Positions 1 to 7,401 of a DNA stretch of 64,000 nucleotides are shown piece after piece (within the stretch, counting starts at the first letter, position 1; every line of letters begins with the position of its first letter). Source of the stretch: Anaerocolumna chitinilytica (lineage in GTDB: Bacteria > Bacillota > Clostridia > Lachnospirales > Lachnospiraceae); contig NZ_AP023368.1 in NCBI RefSeq assembly GCF_014218355.1, positions 3,290,001 to 3,354,000 on the forward strand, in the 5' to 3' direction. The translations under genes were made by a program, and so were the position numbers. The notes below the pieces were generated by a model. That model was given only the letters and a program-made list of their open reading frames with translations. It was not told the origin of the DNA and made no database searches.

Positions 1-1275
1 TGCTCTGGTAGGAATAAAAATGTATCCGTCCACATTGGGAGCATCCATATAGGTCCTTCCGATATAAACATTTCCGCTGTCCATTCCATAATCATCCAGA
101 GATTCATCCGGCAGTTTTCCTTCGATTAATACTTTTAATCTGTCACCGATTTTTTCTTCTGATTTTTCGAATGCAATACTTTGCTGTAATTCCATAATTT
201 CTTTCTGACGTTTTACTTTTACGGGTTTTCTAATCTGAGAGGGCATTTTGGCAGCAGGCGTATCTTCTTCCTTGGAATAGGTGAATACACCAAGTCTTTC
301 AAACCCCATCTCCTTCACAAAAGCTTTCACTTCTTCATGATTTTCCTCTGTTTCACCGGGAAAGCCGGTAATTAAGGTTGTCCGAAGAGCTATATCCGGT
401 ATTTCTCTTCTTAATTTGTTTATCATGATGGTCAGCTCTTCCTTGGTAGTGCGTCTCCCCATCTTCTTTAATATATCATCACTGGCATGTTGAATTGGGA
501 TATCCAGGTAGTGACAGATTTTGGTTTCGGATTTCATAACCTCTATCAGTTCATCAGTAATCTCCTCCGGATAGCAGTAGAGTATTCGAATCCATTCAAT
601 TCCTTCTATCTTACATAGCTCTCTTAGAAGTTTATGCAAGGATTTCTCCTGGTAGATATCCTTTCCGTAAAGTGTTGTTTCCTGAGCTACCAGTATCAGC
701 TCCTTAACACCGTTATCAGCCAGCTCTTTAGCTTCCTCCAGTACTTCTTCCATTGGTCTGCTCTGATAATTGCCTCTTACCTTAGGGATAATGCAATAAG
801 TACAATGCTTATCACAGCCTTCCGCAATCTTTAAATAAGAGAAATAACCGCCAGTCGTATTAATTCTCTTGTATTTCTGGTGTTTGCTGTTAACATCCTC
901 GTCTATTTTAACTGACTTGCTTCCCTTTAATACCTCATCAATAACAGAAGCTATTTCATCATACTTCTTTGTACCTACCACTCCGTCTACTTCCGGTATT
1001 TCATTCAAAATATCCTGTTTATAGCGTTGTGCAAGACATCCTGTTACAATTAATCCCTTTAATTTACCGTTCTTCTTATATTGCCCCATTTCCAAAATGG
1101 TATTAATACTTTCTTCCTTGGCATCGTTTATAAAGCAGCAGGTATTTACAATAATAATATCTGCCTGTTTTTCCTCATCGGTTATGGTAAAGCCATACTC
1201 TTTTACAATTCCAAGCATTATTTCACTGTCCACCAGGTTTTTGTCGCATCCCAGCGAAACAAAAAATATATTCAT
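1..1275 (-). CDS. rimO: Ribosomal protein S12 methylthiotransferase RimO (3' end cut by window)
   Basis: Radical-SAM enzyme that methylthiolates an aspartate of ribosomal protein S12 in the cytoplasm. Reading from 1275 the protein starts MNIFFVSLGCDKNLVDSE, the N-terminal UPF0004 domain with its first cluster cysteine. This is followed by VNTCCFI and TGCLAQRY for the other two cysteines, and then the radical-SAM CxxxCxxC motif in EGCDKHCTYCIIP. The middle part (YLDIPIQHAS, GFPGETEE) is characteristic of the MiaB/RimO family, and the LGCDKN opening favours RimO over MiaB. A TRAM domain begins near the window edge. 425 codons are present, so only some 15-25 residues should be missing. GAGG lies upstream of the ATG at 1275. 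High confidence in family, slightly less in RimO against a paralogue. Confidence 0.9.
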   Translation of the reverse strand, partial: MNIFFVSLGCDKNLVDSEIMLGIVKEYGFTITDEEKQADIIIVNTCCFINDAKEESINTILEMGQYKKNGKLKGLIVTGCLAQRYKQDILNEIPEVDGVVGTKKYDEIASVIDEVLKGSKSVKIDEDVNSKHQKYKRINTTGGYFSYLKIAEGCDKHCTYCIIPKVRGNYQSRPMEEVLEEAKELADNGVKELILVAQETTLYGKDIYQEKSLHKLLRELCKIEGIEWIRILYCYPEEITDELIEVMKSETKICHYLDIPIQHASDDILKKMGRRTTKEELTIMINKLRREIPDIALRTTLITGFPGETEENHEEVKAFVKEMGFERLGVFTYSKEEDTPAAKMPSQIRKPVKVKRQKEIMELQQSIAFEKSEEKIGDRLKVLIEGKLPDESLDDYGMDSGNVYIGRTYMDAPNVDGYIFIPTRA

Positions 1276-1386
1276 TCAATTCCTCATTTCTACTTTTGTT
1301 GTTGTTCAATCTATGTTTTTTGTTACCTTTGACATTTTAACAGTTTTTTGTAGAAAAGGAAACAGTTATTTTTAATCTGATTCTAA

Positions 1387-1414
1387 TTGACTTTTATCCT
1401 TTTTTTGTTAAGAT
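1387..1414 (+). promoter_or_regulatory. Sigma-A-type promoter of the 1445 gene
   Basis: TTGACT at 1387-1392, a 16-nt spacer, then TAAGAT at 1409-1414. Transcription would begin near 1421, giving a very short leader. That argues against the first ATG (1427) and for ATG 1445, which has AAAGG 10 nt upstream. Confidence 0.6.
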
Positions 1415-1444
1415 AAAAGAAATTATATGAAAGGTATGAAATAT

Positions 1445-3058
1445 ATGAAAAAAACGCGAAATGTTATAATCAGCCTAATCGCCGCTCTTTTGATATTATT
1501 TGTTTATTATTATATCACACTGCCGGCTGTGAATGTACACTCCCACGGCTTCTGGTTCTTTATTATCATTGCCATGATTGTACTCACCCTTGTTATTGGT
1601 TTTGCCTTTAACAAGAAAGATAAGTTAATTACAAGTCCGGGAGACTTTCTGAAAGGTCCTTTTATAAAGGCTTCTTTGGCCCTGACCATTGCTGTTACCC
1701 TCTTTTATATCGGAGGCGCGCTTTTGTCCTCCCCTATTATTAATTCCTCAAAATACCAAAAGCTCCTTGCAGTAAAGGAAGGAGATTTTAAAAAAGACAT
1801 TAAAGAAATCTCCTATTCCGAGATTCCTGTCCTGGATAAAACTTCTGCAACTCTTTTAGGTTCCAGGAAGATGGGTAGTATCACAGAATATGTATCACAG
1901 TTTGAAGTATCAGATGATTATACTCAGATTAATTATAAAGGAGTTCCTAACAGAGTCACTCCTTTAAAGTACGGCAACGCTATAAAATGGTTTACTAATC
2001 ACAAAAACGGTATACCTGCCTATATGCGTATAGATATGACTACGGAAAACGTGTCTCTGGTGAAACTATCAAAAGGCATAAAATACTCCCAGTCAGACCA
2101 TTTTGGCAGATATCTAAACCGTTATCTGCGTTTTCACTACCCGGCTTATGTCTTCGCTTCTTATAACTTCGAAATTGATGAATCCGGTGTGCCTTACTGG
2201 GTGTGCCCTGTCAAGAGCTACACTATCGGGCTGTTCGGTGGTGAAACTATTGGAAAAGTAGTACTTGTGAATGCCATTACCGGTGATTTAAAGACCTATA
2301 AAGTAGCTGATGTTCCCCAATGGGTAGACCGTGTTTACTCTGCCGATTTGCTGATACAGCAGTTTAATTACTATGGAACTTTAAAACATGGCTATCTGAA
2401 TTCCGTCTTTAGTCAGAAGGATTCCCTGCAAACCACTCAGGGGTATAACTACATTGCCCTGGAAGATGACGTTTGGGTTTATACCGGTGTTACCTCTGTA
2501 GGTCAGGATGAATCCAATGTAGGTTTTGTTCTTATGAATCAGCGAACTGCAGAGACCAGATACTATCCAATCTCCGGTGCCGAGGAATATTCAGCTATGG
2601 CCTCTGCCGAAGGCCAGGTACAGCATCTGGGTTATACCGCAACCTTTCCATTGCTCCTTAACATCGGCGGAGAACCAACTTATTTTATTGCTCTAAAAGA
2701 TGCTGCCGGCCTTGTGAAAAGCTATGCCATGGTAAACATCTCCAGGTATCAGATCGTAGCAACCGCTGAAACTATTAAGGAATGTGAACGTCAGTATCTG
2801 CAAAAGCTTCAGGATGACAATATCATTCAGGAAGACACCGATAGTCTTCAGTCCGCCTCCGGTATTATATCAAAGATTGCAGATGTAGTTATTGACGGTA
2901 ACTCCCATTATTATATTATACTACAGGGAAATGACGGAATCTTTGATATCAATGTAGAAAAATTCCCGGAAATTATACGATACAACATAGGAGATTTCTT
3001 AAAGATAACTTTTTCACCAGGTGCCTCCTATAATACGGTAGAAGAACTTCAAGAGTAA
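1445..3058 (+). CDS. Multi-pass membrane protein of unknown function, 537 aa
   Basis: I do not recognise a named family. The N-terminus holds about three hydrophobic segments (roughly residues 8-25, 33-53 and 77-97). A long, mostly hydrophilic region of about 430 residues follows, rich in aromatic and beta-forming residues and probably outside the membrane. It contains GLFGGETIGKVVLVNAITGD, which resembles a PepSY-like or substrate-contact beta repeat. The last 70 residues (SGIISKIADVVIDGNSHYY) look like a small OB-like fold. Start chosen at 1445 (MKKTRNV) because the AAAGG ribosome site lies between the upstream in-frame ATGs and this one. The gene is monocistronic: its own promoter precedes it and a hairpin follows at 3063-3123. 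Proteins of this layout recur in Lachnospiraceae, but I cannot assign a function. Confidence 0.75.
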   Translation: MKKTRNVIISLIAALLILFVYYYITLPAVNVHSHGFWFFIIIAMIVLTLVIGFAFNKKDKLITSPGDFLKGPFIKASLALTIAVTLFYIGGALLSSPIINSSKYQKLLAVKEGDFKKDIKEISYSEIPVLDKTSATLLGSRKMGSITEYVSQFEVSDDYTQINYKGVPNRVTPLKYGNAIKWFTNHKNGIPAYMRIDMTTENVSLVKLSKGIKYSQSDHFGRYLNRYLRFHYPAYVFASYNFEIDESGVPYWVCPVKSYTIGLFGGETIGKVVLVNAITGDLKTYKVADVPQWVDRVYSADLLIQQFNYYGTLKHGYLNSVFSQKDSLQTTQGYNYIALEDDVWVYTGVTSVGQDESNVGFVLMNQRTAETRYYPISGAEEYSAMASAEGQVQHLGYTATFPLLLNIGGEPTYFIALKDAAGLVKSYAMVNISRYQIVATAETIKECERQYLQKLQDDNIIQEDTDSLQSASGIISKIADVVIDGNSHYYIILQGNDGIFDINVEKFPEIIRYNIGDFLKITFSPGASYNTVEELQE

Positions 3059-3062
3059 AATA

Positions 3063-3123
3063 ATAGCCAGGTCTGTGAGATGTAACTCATTTATTTATTG
3101 TTTACACTTACAGACTTGGCTAT
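3063..3123. terminator. Hairpin between convergent genes
   Basis: Arms ATAGCCAGGTCTGT (3063-3076) and ACAGACTTGGCTAT (3110-3123) pair over 14 bp with one G-U, enclosing a 33-nt loop. It lies between the stop codons of two convergent genes and probably ends both transcripts, although neither side has a long T run. Confidence 0.55.
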
Positions 3124-3203
3124 ATTTAATTATTCATTATGGAATTCATGTAGAGATTATATTCTGAATCATCTTAAATTATAATAAGCGATAAGTTCCT
3201 ACT

Positions 3204-4391
3204 TCAATTATCTAGACAAGCATCCAATTCTTTGCAGATTTTCACTTTATCCATGTTCTTTCCAATAAAAACAAGCTTAATCATTCGATCACCGTAAGTC
3301 TTATCCCAATTCTCTTTTATGGTCGGATATTTCTTCATTGCTGCTTCAAGCTCTTCTTTTGTAGCAGCTGCTGCCCATAGTCCAGCCGGTGTTAGATTCA
3401 CCTGTTTTCCTGCCTGCTCAAAGATATGAGCATTGTCCCATTCGTCAGAGAACCACACCATCCCTTTACTTCTGATTATATTGGCAGGCCATTTACTATT
3501 TATCCACTCCTCGAATTTTTCGTAGATAAAAGGTCTTCTTGTATAGTAAAGGAAGGTACTTATTCCATATTCATCCGTTTCACCATTATGATGGTGATGA
3601 TGGTGCCTGTGTTGATGGGTATGTTCTTCCTGCTGACTTTCATGTTCATGGGAGTGGTCTTTCTCTTCTAAAAAGGCTTTCTTCCAGCCAGAGGAGCTCT
3701 CTACTTTATCTAAAGAAAATTTTTCCGTATTCAATACCTTGGTTACTTCTACCCTCGCATAATCAGTTTCAATTATTTCTGCCTCCGGCTGAAGCTGCCT
3801 GATTATTGAAAGAATCTCTCTTTTTTCAGCTTCTGTAACATCAGATACTTTATTTAAAATAATCGTATTACAGAACTCTATCTGTTGTATGACAAGACTT
3901 TCGATATCATCTTCCTCAATATTCTCTTTTATAAGGCTTCTTCCGCCAAGAAATTCGTCCACCAAACGTCTGGCATCAACTACTGTAACCACATTATCCA
4001 GTCTGCATATATTAGGAAGGCGCTCATCTTCTACAGTTCCATCCAACATAGCAATGGTTTGGACAATGGATAAGGGCTCACAGATTCCGCTGGCTTCTAT
4101 TACAATATAATCAAAACGCCTCTGCTTGACTAACTGCACAATCTGCTTCATTAAGTCCGTCTTTAAGCTGCAGCAGATACATCCATTAGATAAAGCTACA
4201 AGATTATCTTCGGCCAGAGTCACTTCTCCTCCCCGTTCGATCAGTTCCGCATCAATGTTAATTTCACCGATATCATTTACAATTACTGCAACCTTATAGC
4301 CTTTCTGATTTTTCAACACTTGATTTAGCAGGGTTGTTTTGCCGGACCCCAAATAACCTGTTATCAGTGTAATCGGTATTCTTTTGTTCAT
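3204..4391 (-). CDS. COG0523 / CobW-type GTP-dependent metallochaperone, 395 aa
   Basis: G3E-family GTPase of the CobW/YciC/ZNG1 group, cytoplasmic, which delivers metal (often zinc) to client enzymes under shortage. Visible parts: P-loop GYLGSGKTT (residues 12-20), the family metal motif GCICCS with Cys71, Cys73 and Cys74, the guanine-specificity motif NKVSD (180-184), a histidine-rich linker at about 246-268 with a run of six His, and a CobW_C domain containing ISTFLYYTRRPF and GLWAAAATKEE. GAGAGG precedes ATG 4391. It is the last gene of a short run (dyad promoter at 5471-5530, CobW remnant, TPR gene, this gene). The operator suggests metal-responsive control. The client protein cannot be told from the window. 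Confidence 0.9.
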   Translation of the reverse strand: MNKRIPITLITGYLGSGKTTLLNQVLKNQKGYKVAVIVNDIGEINIDAELIERGGEVTLAEDNLVALSNGCICCSLKTDLMKQIVQLVKQRRFDYIVIEASGICEPLSIVQTIAMLDGTVEDERLPNICRLDNVVTVVDARRLVDEFLGGRSLIKENIEEDDIESLVIQQIEFCNTIILNKVSDVTEAEKREILSIIRQLQPEAEIIETDYARVEVTKVLNTEKFSLDKVESSSGWKKAFLEEKDHSHEHESQQEEHTHQHRHHHHHHNGETDEYGISTFLYYTRRPFIYEKFEEWINSKWPANIIRSKGMVWFSDEWDNAHIFEQAGKQVNLTPAGLWAAAATKEELEAAMKKYPTIKENWDKTYGDRMIKLVFIGKNMDKVKICKELDACLDN

Positions 4392-4470
4392 GTTTGCCTC
4401 TCTTTCCGCTGCAGCCGCAGACTTGTTTTTGTTTTAAATGAAGCCATAGAACGATTACTTATCCTGTCAT

Positions 4471-5268
4471 TTATTTTACCGGGTGCCCTAAACGGGTAAG
4501 AATCTCTCCAGCTTCTTCATCTCCTGTTAGCTGGTATAAAAATAAGAAGAGAAACCTGGCATACTCCGTGTTATTTCTCCCAAGTTCCAGCTGCGCTGTT
4601 TTATACAACAAGCCCATAGTTTCCTGTCTTGGGATAACCGGTATACTCTTCTTCTTTAATATCTCTTGGAGTTCAGAGATTTCCCTTTCTTGATGTTTTC
4701 TTTTTAAAGCTTTTTCCAGAAATTCTATTTCCTTTGAGGCAACTTCATTGGGGTAATAATACTCACTGTACTCATAAAGTGCTTCTGCAAGTTCCGGCTG
4801 GTACGTCTCTAAGTAAAACATACCAAGGAGTCTGTAATATTTACTCATATCACTTCTGGTATAACAGAAGGGATACATTCTTACGGCAGTCTGATAAAGC
4901 ATATCAAAATTTCCGCTATTCCGGTACAGATGTGCCAATCCATATATAACCTCCACATCCACCGGATTAAAATCAAGGGCTTTTTCATAATAGCTAAGAG
5001 CCATCGCCAGGTCATCCTTTTTCGTGTATCTTTCTGCCAATTCCCGGTATATCAGATGCAGCTTCCAGTCTAAGATTTCGAATTTTTCACCCTGGACTTT
5101 GTATTCGTATATATATAACTCCAAAAGATGATTTGGAGAAAAATAAGGAGTATCCTTCTTGTTCTCAGACACTTCCCACGCTTTTACAAATTCTTTTAAT
5201 TCCTTTAGTGGCGCCTTCTGCAGGTTTTCATAAAGGTAATGGTACTTTTCCTCCAATTCAGACTTCAT
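4471..5268 (-). CDS. TPR-type helical repeat protein of unknown role, 265 aa
   Basis: Mostly alpha-helical protein with TPR-like units, for example ALSYYEKALDFNPVDVEVIY followed by GLAHLYRNSGNFDMLY and a further pair at YRLLGMFYLETYQPELAEAL. No signal peptide, membrane segment or catalytic motif is visible. Start placed at ATG 5268 rather than the in-frame GTG at 5277, because AAAGGCGG lies about 8 nt before 5268. The gene sits 79 nt upstream of the CobW-type gene and immediately downstream of the CobW remnant, so it is probably cotranscribed with the chaperone from the dyad-controlled promoter. A partner or scaffold role in metal handling is only an inference from position. Confidence 0.7.
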   Translation of the reverse strand: MKSELEEKYHYLYENLQKAPLKELKEFVKAWEVSENKKDTPYFSPNHLLELYIYEYKVQGEKFEILDWKLHLIYRELAERYTKKDDLAMALSYYEKALDFNPVDVEVIYGLAHLYRNSGNFDMLYQTAVRMYPFCYTRSDMSKYYRLLGMFYLETYQPELAEALYEYSEYYYPNEVASKEIEFLEKALKRKHQEREISELQEILKKKSIPVIPRQETMGLLYKTAQLELGRNNTEYARFLFLFLYQLTGDEEAGEILTRLGHPVK

Positions 5269-5294
5269 AACTGTCACCGCCTTTCCATAAACAA

Positions 5295-5448
5295 TTAGAT
5301 AATTTTTTGAATAAATTCTTCTTTATCATAACTTTTTCCAATAAACACTAGTTACCATATTCTGTAACAGTTCATTCAGCAGAGTTGTTTTGCCGAAACC
5401 TAAATAACCTGTAATCAATATAATATTTTTCTTAGAATAACTACTCAT
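5295..5448 (-). pseudogene. Remnant of a second CobW-type gene with its middle deleted
   Basis: From ATG 5448 the frame reads MSSYSKKNIILITGYLGFGK and continues TTLLNELLQNMV, a clear CobW N-terminus with its P-loop (Ser to Phe at the fifth position), then stops at 5326. In another frame, downstream sequence reads LVFIGKSYDKEEFIQKII and stops at 5295. This matches the extreme C-terminus of the intact neighbour (KLVFIGKNMDKVKICKELD). So the two ends of one gene are joined with some 300 codons missing between them. The remnant lies directly behind the dyad promoter, in the first-gene position of the operon. Confidence 0.8.
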
Positions 5449-5470
5449 CGAATGTCCTTCCAAACGCAAT

Positions 5471-5505
5471 TAATGGTTAACGCAAATCATTTGCATTAAC
5501 CATTA
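5471..5505. promoter_or_regulatory. 35-bp inverted repeat, candidate Fur/Zur-family operator
   Basis: A near-perfect palindrome, with outer arms TAATGGTTAA and TTAACCATTA and an inner core GCAAAT-C-ATTTGC. It is an odd-centred dyad with only one mismatched pair. The 6-1-6 core is the architecture of Fur-family boxes. It covers the -10 hexamer and start region of the promoter that reads toward the CobW-type gene. COG0523 genes under Zur control are well known; the identity of the regulator here is inferred. Confidence 0.65.
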
Positions 5506-5530
5506 TAGTCCTTCCCTTTTTTCCTGTCAA
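5502..5530 (-). promoter_or_regulatory. Consensus sigma-A promoter of the CobW/TPR operon
   Basis: On the minus strand TTGACA (5530-5525), a 17-nt spacer and TATAAT (5507-5502), both hexamers perfect. The -35 overlaps the stop codon of the preceding gene at 5527, and the -10 runs into the palindrome, so a bound repressor would block polymerase directly. Confidence 0.8.
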
Positions 5531-6207
5531 CCAAGAGCCTGATTGTTTTGGTCGGAAGCATCATTATTGGATTTTCTCAATTTCTTTATATAAACATTCA
5601 TTCGGAATAGTTTCTTTTTTTTATTTTTACCGGGATGCTCATAATCTCCTACAAAAGAGGTATTAATAAAATGACGTATGCATTTTACATCTCGTTCTTT
5701 ATCAAGGGAACGCAGTTCTAACTCCAGATTTTTTCTAATCCGTTTCATAGCTTTACTATGGTCGATTTCCGTAACAAGCCTGCCATCCTGAAAAATAAGT
5801 TCCAATAACGTCTCATAACAATATACAGGTTCATAATAGCGTCCGGAGCAAATCATACCTTTGTCATAGTCTTTAAGATACCCTATTCCGATAATCATGC
5901 CGCCGGTATAGATAAGCGGTACATGGATATCCTCATAGCAGGCATTCGTAATTCCGTAGCTGATTTCCGAAAGCTTTGGTGTTACATTTCCTATCTCCGG
6001 AAACCCTCGGTCACAAAAAACAGATAAATCTTTTAGATAAAGCTTATAATCTTCTACCTCCATATTACCGCTATATTGAAACTGCTTATCTTTCTCCCAG
6101 GTAGGAGAAATTTTTAAATCAGCAGGCAAATAAGGACTGTCTTCACATTTTAAAACCACATAGGTGTTCTCATCTTTTATAATATGGTTGCTGCCAGCCA
6201 TTATCAT
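5527..6207 (-). CDS. Unknown protein cotranscribed with folD, 226 aa
   Basis: I do not recognise a characterised family. The protein is soluble, with a probable beta-rich first 150 residues (GGMIIGIGYLKDYDKGMIC, GRYYEPVYCYETLLELIF) and a charged, helical, lysine-rich C-terminal tail (GKNKKKKLFRMNVYIKKL). No signal peptide or membrane helix is visible. It begins only 12 nt after the folD stop codon, with AAAGG ahead of ATG 6207, so it is very likely translated from the folD message. Its stop codon overlaps the -35 of the next operon. Similar small proteins occur in other Lachnospiraceae as far as I recall, without a known role. Confidence 0.65.
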   Translation of the reverse strand: MIMAGSNHIIKDENTYVVLKCEDSPYLPADLKISPTWEKDKQFQYSGNMEVEDYKLYLKDLSVFCDRGFPEIGNVTPKLSEISYGITNACYEDIHVPLIYTGGMIIGIGYLKDYDKGMICSGRYYEPVYCYETLLELIFQDGRLVTEIDHSKAMKRIRKNLELELRSLDKERDVKCIRHFINTSFVGDYEHPGKNKKKKLFRMNVYIKKLRKSNNDASDQNNQALG

Positions 6208-6219
6208 TATTACCTTTCT

Positions 6220-7077
6220 CTATTTTCTTAAGTTTTGCATTTCTTTGGCACTTTCCACACAATTCTTCATAAGCATGGTAATGGTCATTGGTCCTACACC
6301 GCCCGGTACCGGAGTAATAGCACTTACCAGGTCATAAACGTCCTCAAAGTCAACATCTCCGCAGAGTTTCTTATTATCAAGCCGGTGTATGCCCACATCA
6401 ATTACTACTGCACCTTCTTTGATGAAATCACGATTGATAAATTTAGGCTTTCCTAGTGCAGCTATCAGAATATCTGCTCTCTTTGCCACACTTTTTAGAT
6501 CGACTGTTTTGGAATGGCAGACCGTCACGGTAGCATCTTCTTTTAAAAGCAGTGCTGCCATGGGTTTACCAACAATATTACTTCTACCGATTACTACACA
6601 TTCTTTTCCGCTTATACGAATTCCGGAACGCTTTATCAACTCAATAATACCGGCAGGGGTACAGGATACAAAGCCTTTTTGCCCGGTGTTTAAAAGCCCG
6701 ACATTCTCCGGATGGAAACCATCCACATCTTTTTGGGGAGATATGGCCTTTATAATAACATCTTCCTTTATATTCTTTGGCAGGGGAAGCTGTACTAAAA
6801 TTCCATTAACTTCTACTTTTTGATTTAACTCTTCTATCAGGGCCAGAAGCTCCTCTTGTGTCGTTTCTTCTTTTAGTTCATAAGCTAAAGAACGAATACC
6901 GATATATTCGCAAGCCTTCTTTTTATTTCCCACATATACAGTGGAAGCAGGATCACTTCCCACCTGAATAACAGCTAAAGTAACTTCAATTCCCTGTTCC
7001 ATTAACTGACTGACTTCTTTTTTTAATTCCTCCTTTAAAGCTGAGGATATTTGCTTTCCATCAATTATCTTATCCAT
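6220..7077 (-). CDS. folD: Bifunctional methylene-THF dehydrogenase / methenyl-THF cyclohydrolase FolD
   Basis: Interconverts 5,10-methylene-THF, methenyl-THF and 10-formyl-THF using NADP, in cytoplasmic one-carbon metabolism. The 285-residue length is standard. Visible signatures are the YVGNKKKACEYIGI segment with the catalytic lysine, GILVQLPLPKN, QKDVDGFHP, the nucleotide-binding GRSNIVGKPMAALL, and the C-terminal TPVPGGVGPMT loop. AAGG lies 8 nt ahead of ATG 7077. It leads a two-gene transcript with the unknown 226-residue protein. Its product feeds the formate-THF ligase encoded at 50665-52335 in the same window. Confidence 0.97.
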   Translation of the reverse strand: MDKIIDGKQISSALKEELKKEVSQLMEQGIEVTLAVIQVGSDPASTVYVGNKKKACEYIGIRSLAYELKEETTQEELLALIEELNQKVEVNGILVQLPLPKNIKEDVIIKAISPQKDVDGFHPENVGLLNTGQKGFVSCTPAGIIELIKRSGIRISGKECVVIGRSNIVGKPMAALLLKEDATVTVCHSKTVDLKSVAKRADILIAALGKPKFINRDFIKEGAVVIDVGIHRLDNKKLCGDVDFEDVYDLVSAITPVPGGVGPMTITMLMKNCVESAKEMQNLRK

Positions 7078-7186
7078 AATAAAACCTTGCCCTTTCTAAC
7101 TCTCCTCCTATTTGCGCCAAGGAGTATACAGGCGCTGGCATGCGAGAAAAAAATACGCATCATCCAGGTAATATTTTACCATAGCA

Positions 7187-7320
7187 GTCTTCCTTTTACA
7201 ATCCAAAGCAGCCCTTGGATTAAAAATAGTCTTCCTTTTACAATCCAAGCAATCCCTGGTTTAAAAATAGTCTTCCTTTTACAATCCAAGCAATCCCACG
7301 TCTAAAAATAGTCTTCCTTA
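7187..7320. repeat. Three tandem 41-42 bp repeats plus a partial fourth
   Basis: Units beginning GTCTTCCTTTTACAATCCAA start at 7187, 7229 and 7270, with a fragment at 7311. Units 2 and 3 are nearly identical and unit 1 carries a few changes. They occupy the middle of the 324-bp gap between folD and the hydratase gene (7078-7401). Apart from the terminator hairpin at 7337-7374 I see nothing else in that gap, and no clear promoter for folD. Confidence 0.8.
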
Positions 7321-7336
7321 TCAAGAAGGATACAAC

Positions 7337-7374
7337 AAAATGATTACCCATTAAATACATTGGGTAATCATTTT
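7337..7374 (-). terminator. Terminator of the hydratase gene
   Basis: Arms AAAATGATTACCCA (7337-7350) and TGGGTAATCATTTT (7361-7374) form a perfect 14-bp stem with a 10-nt loop. On the minus strand it follows the hydratase stop (7402) and ends in a T-rich stretch. The A/T-symmetrical stem could also work on the plus strand. Confidence 0.7.
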
Positions 7375-7401
7375 CCTTTATTGTAAACAATATTTTTTTA
7401 T

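Noticed and set aside
3426..3802. Plus-strand ORFs rich in Met/Val opposite the CobW His-rich linker
   Set aside because: They are antisense shadows of the histidine-coding run and have no ribosome sites or family resemblance.
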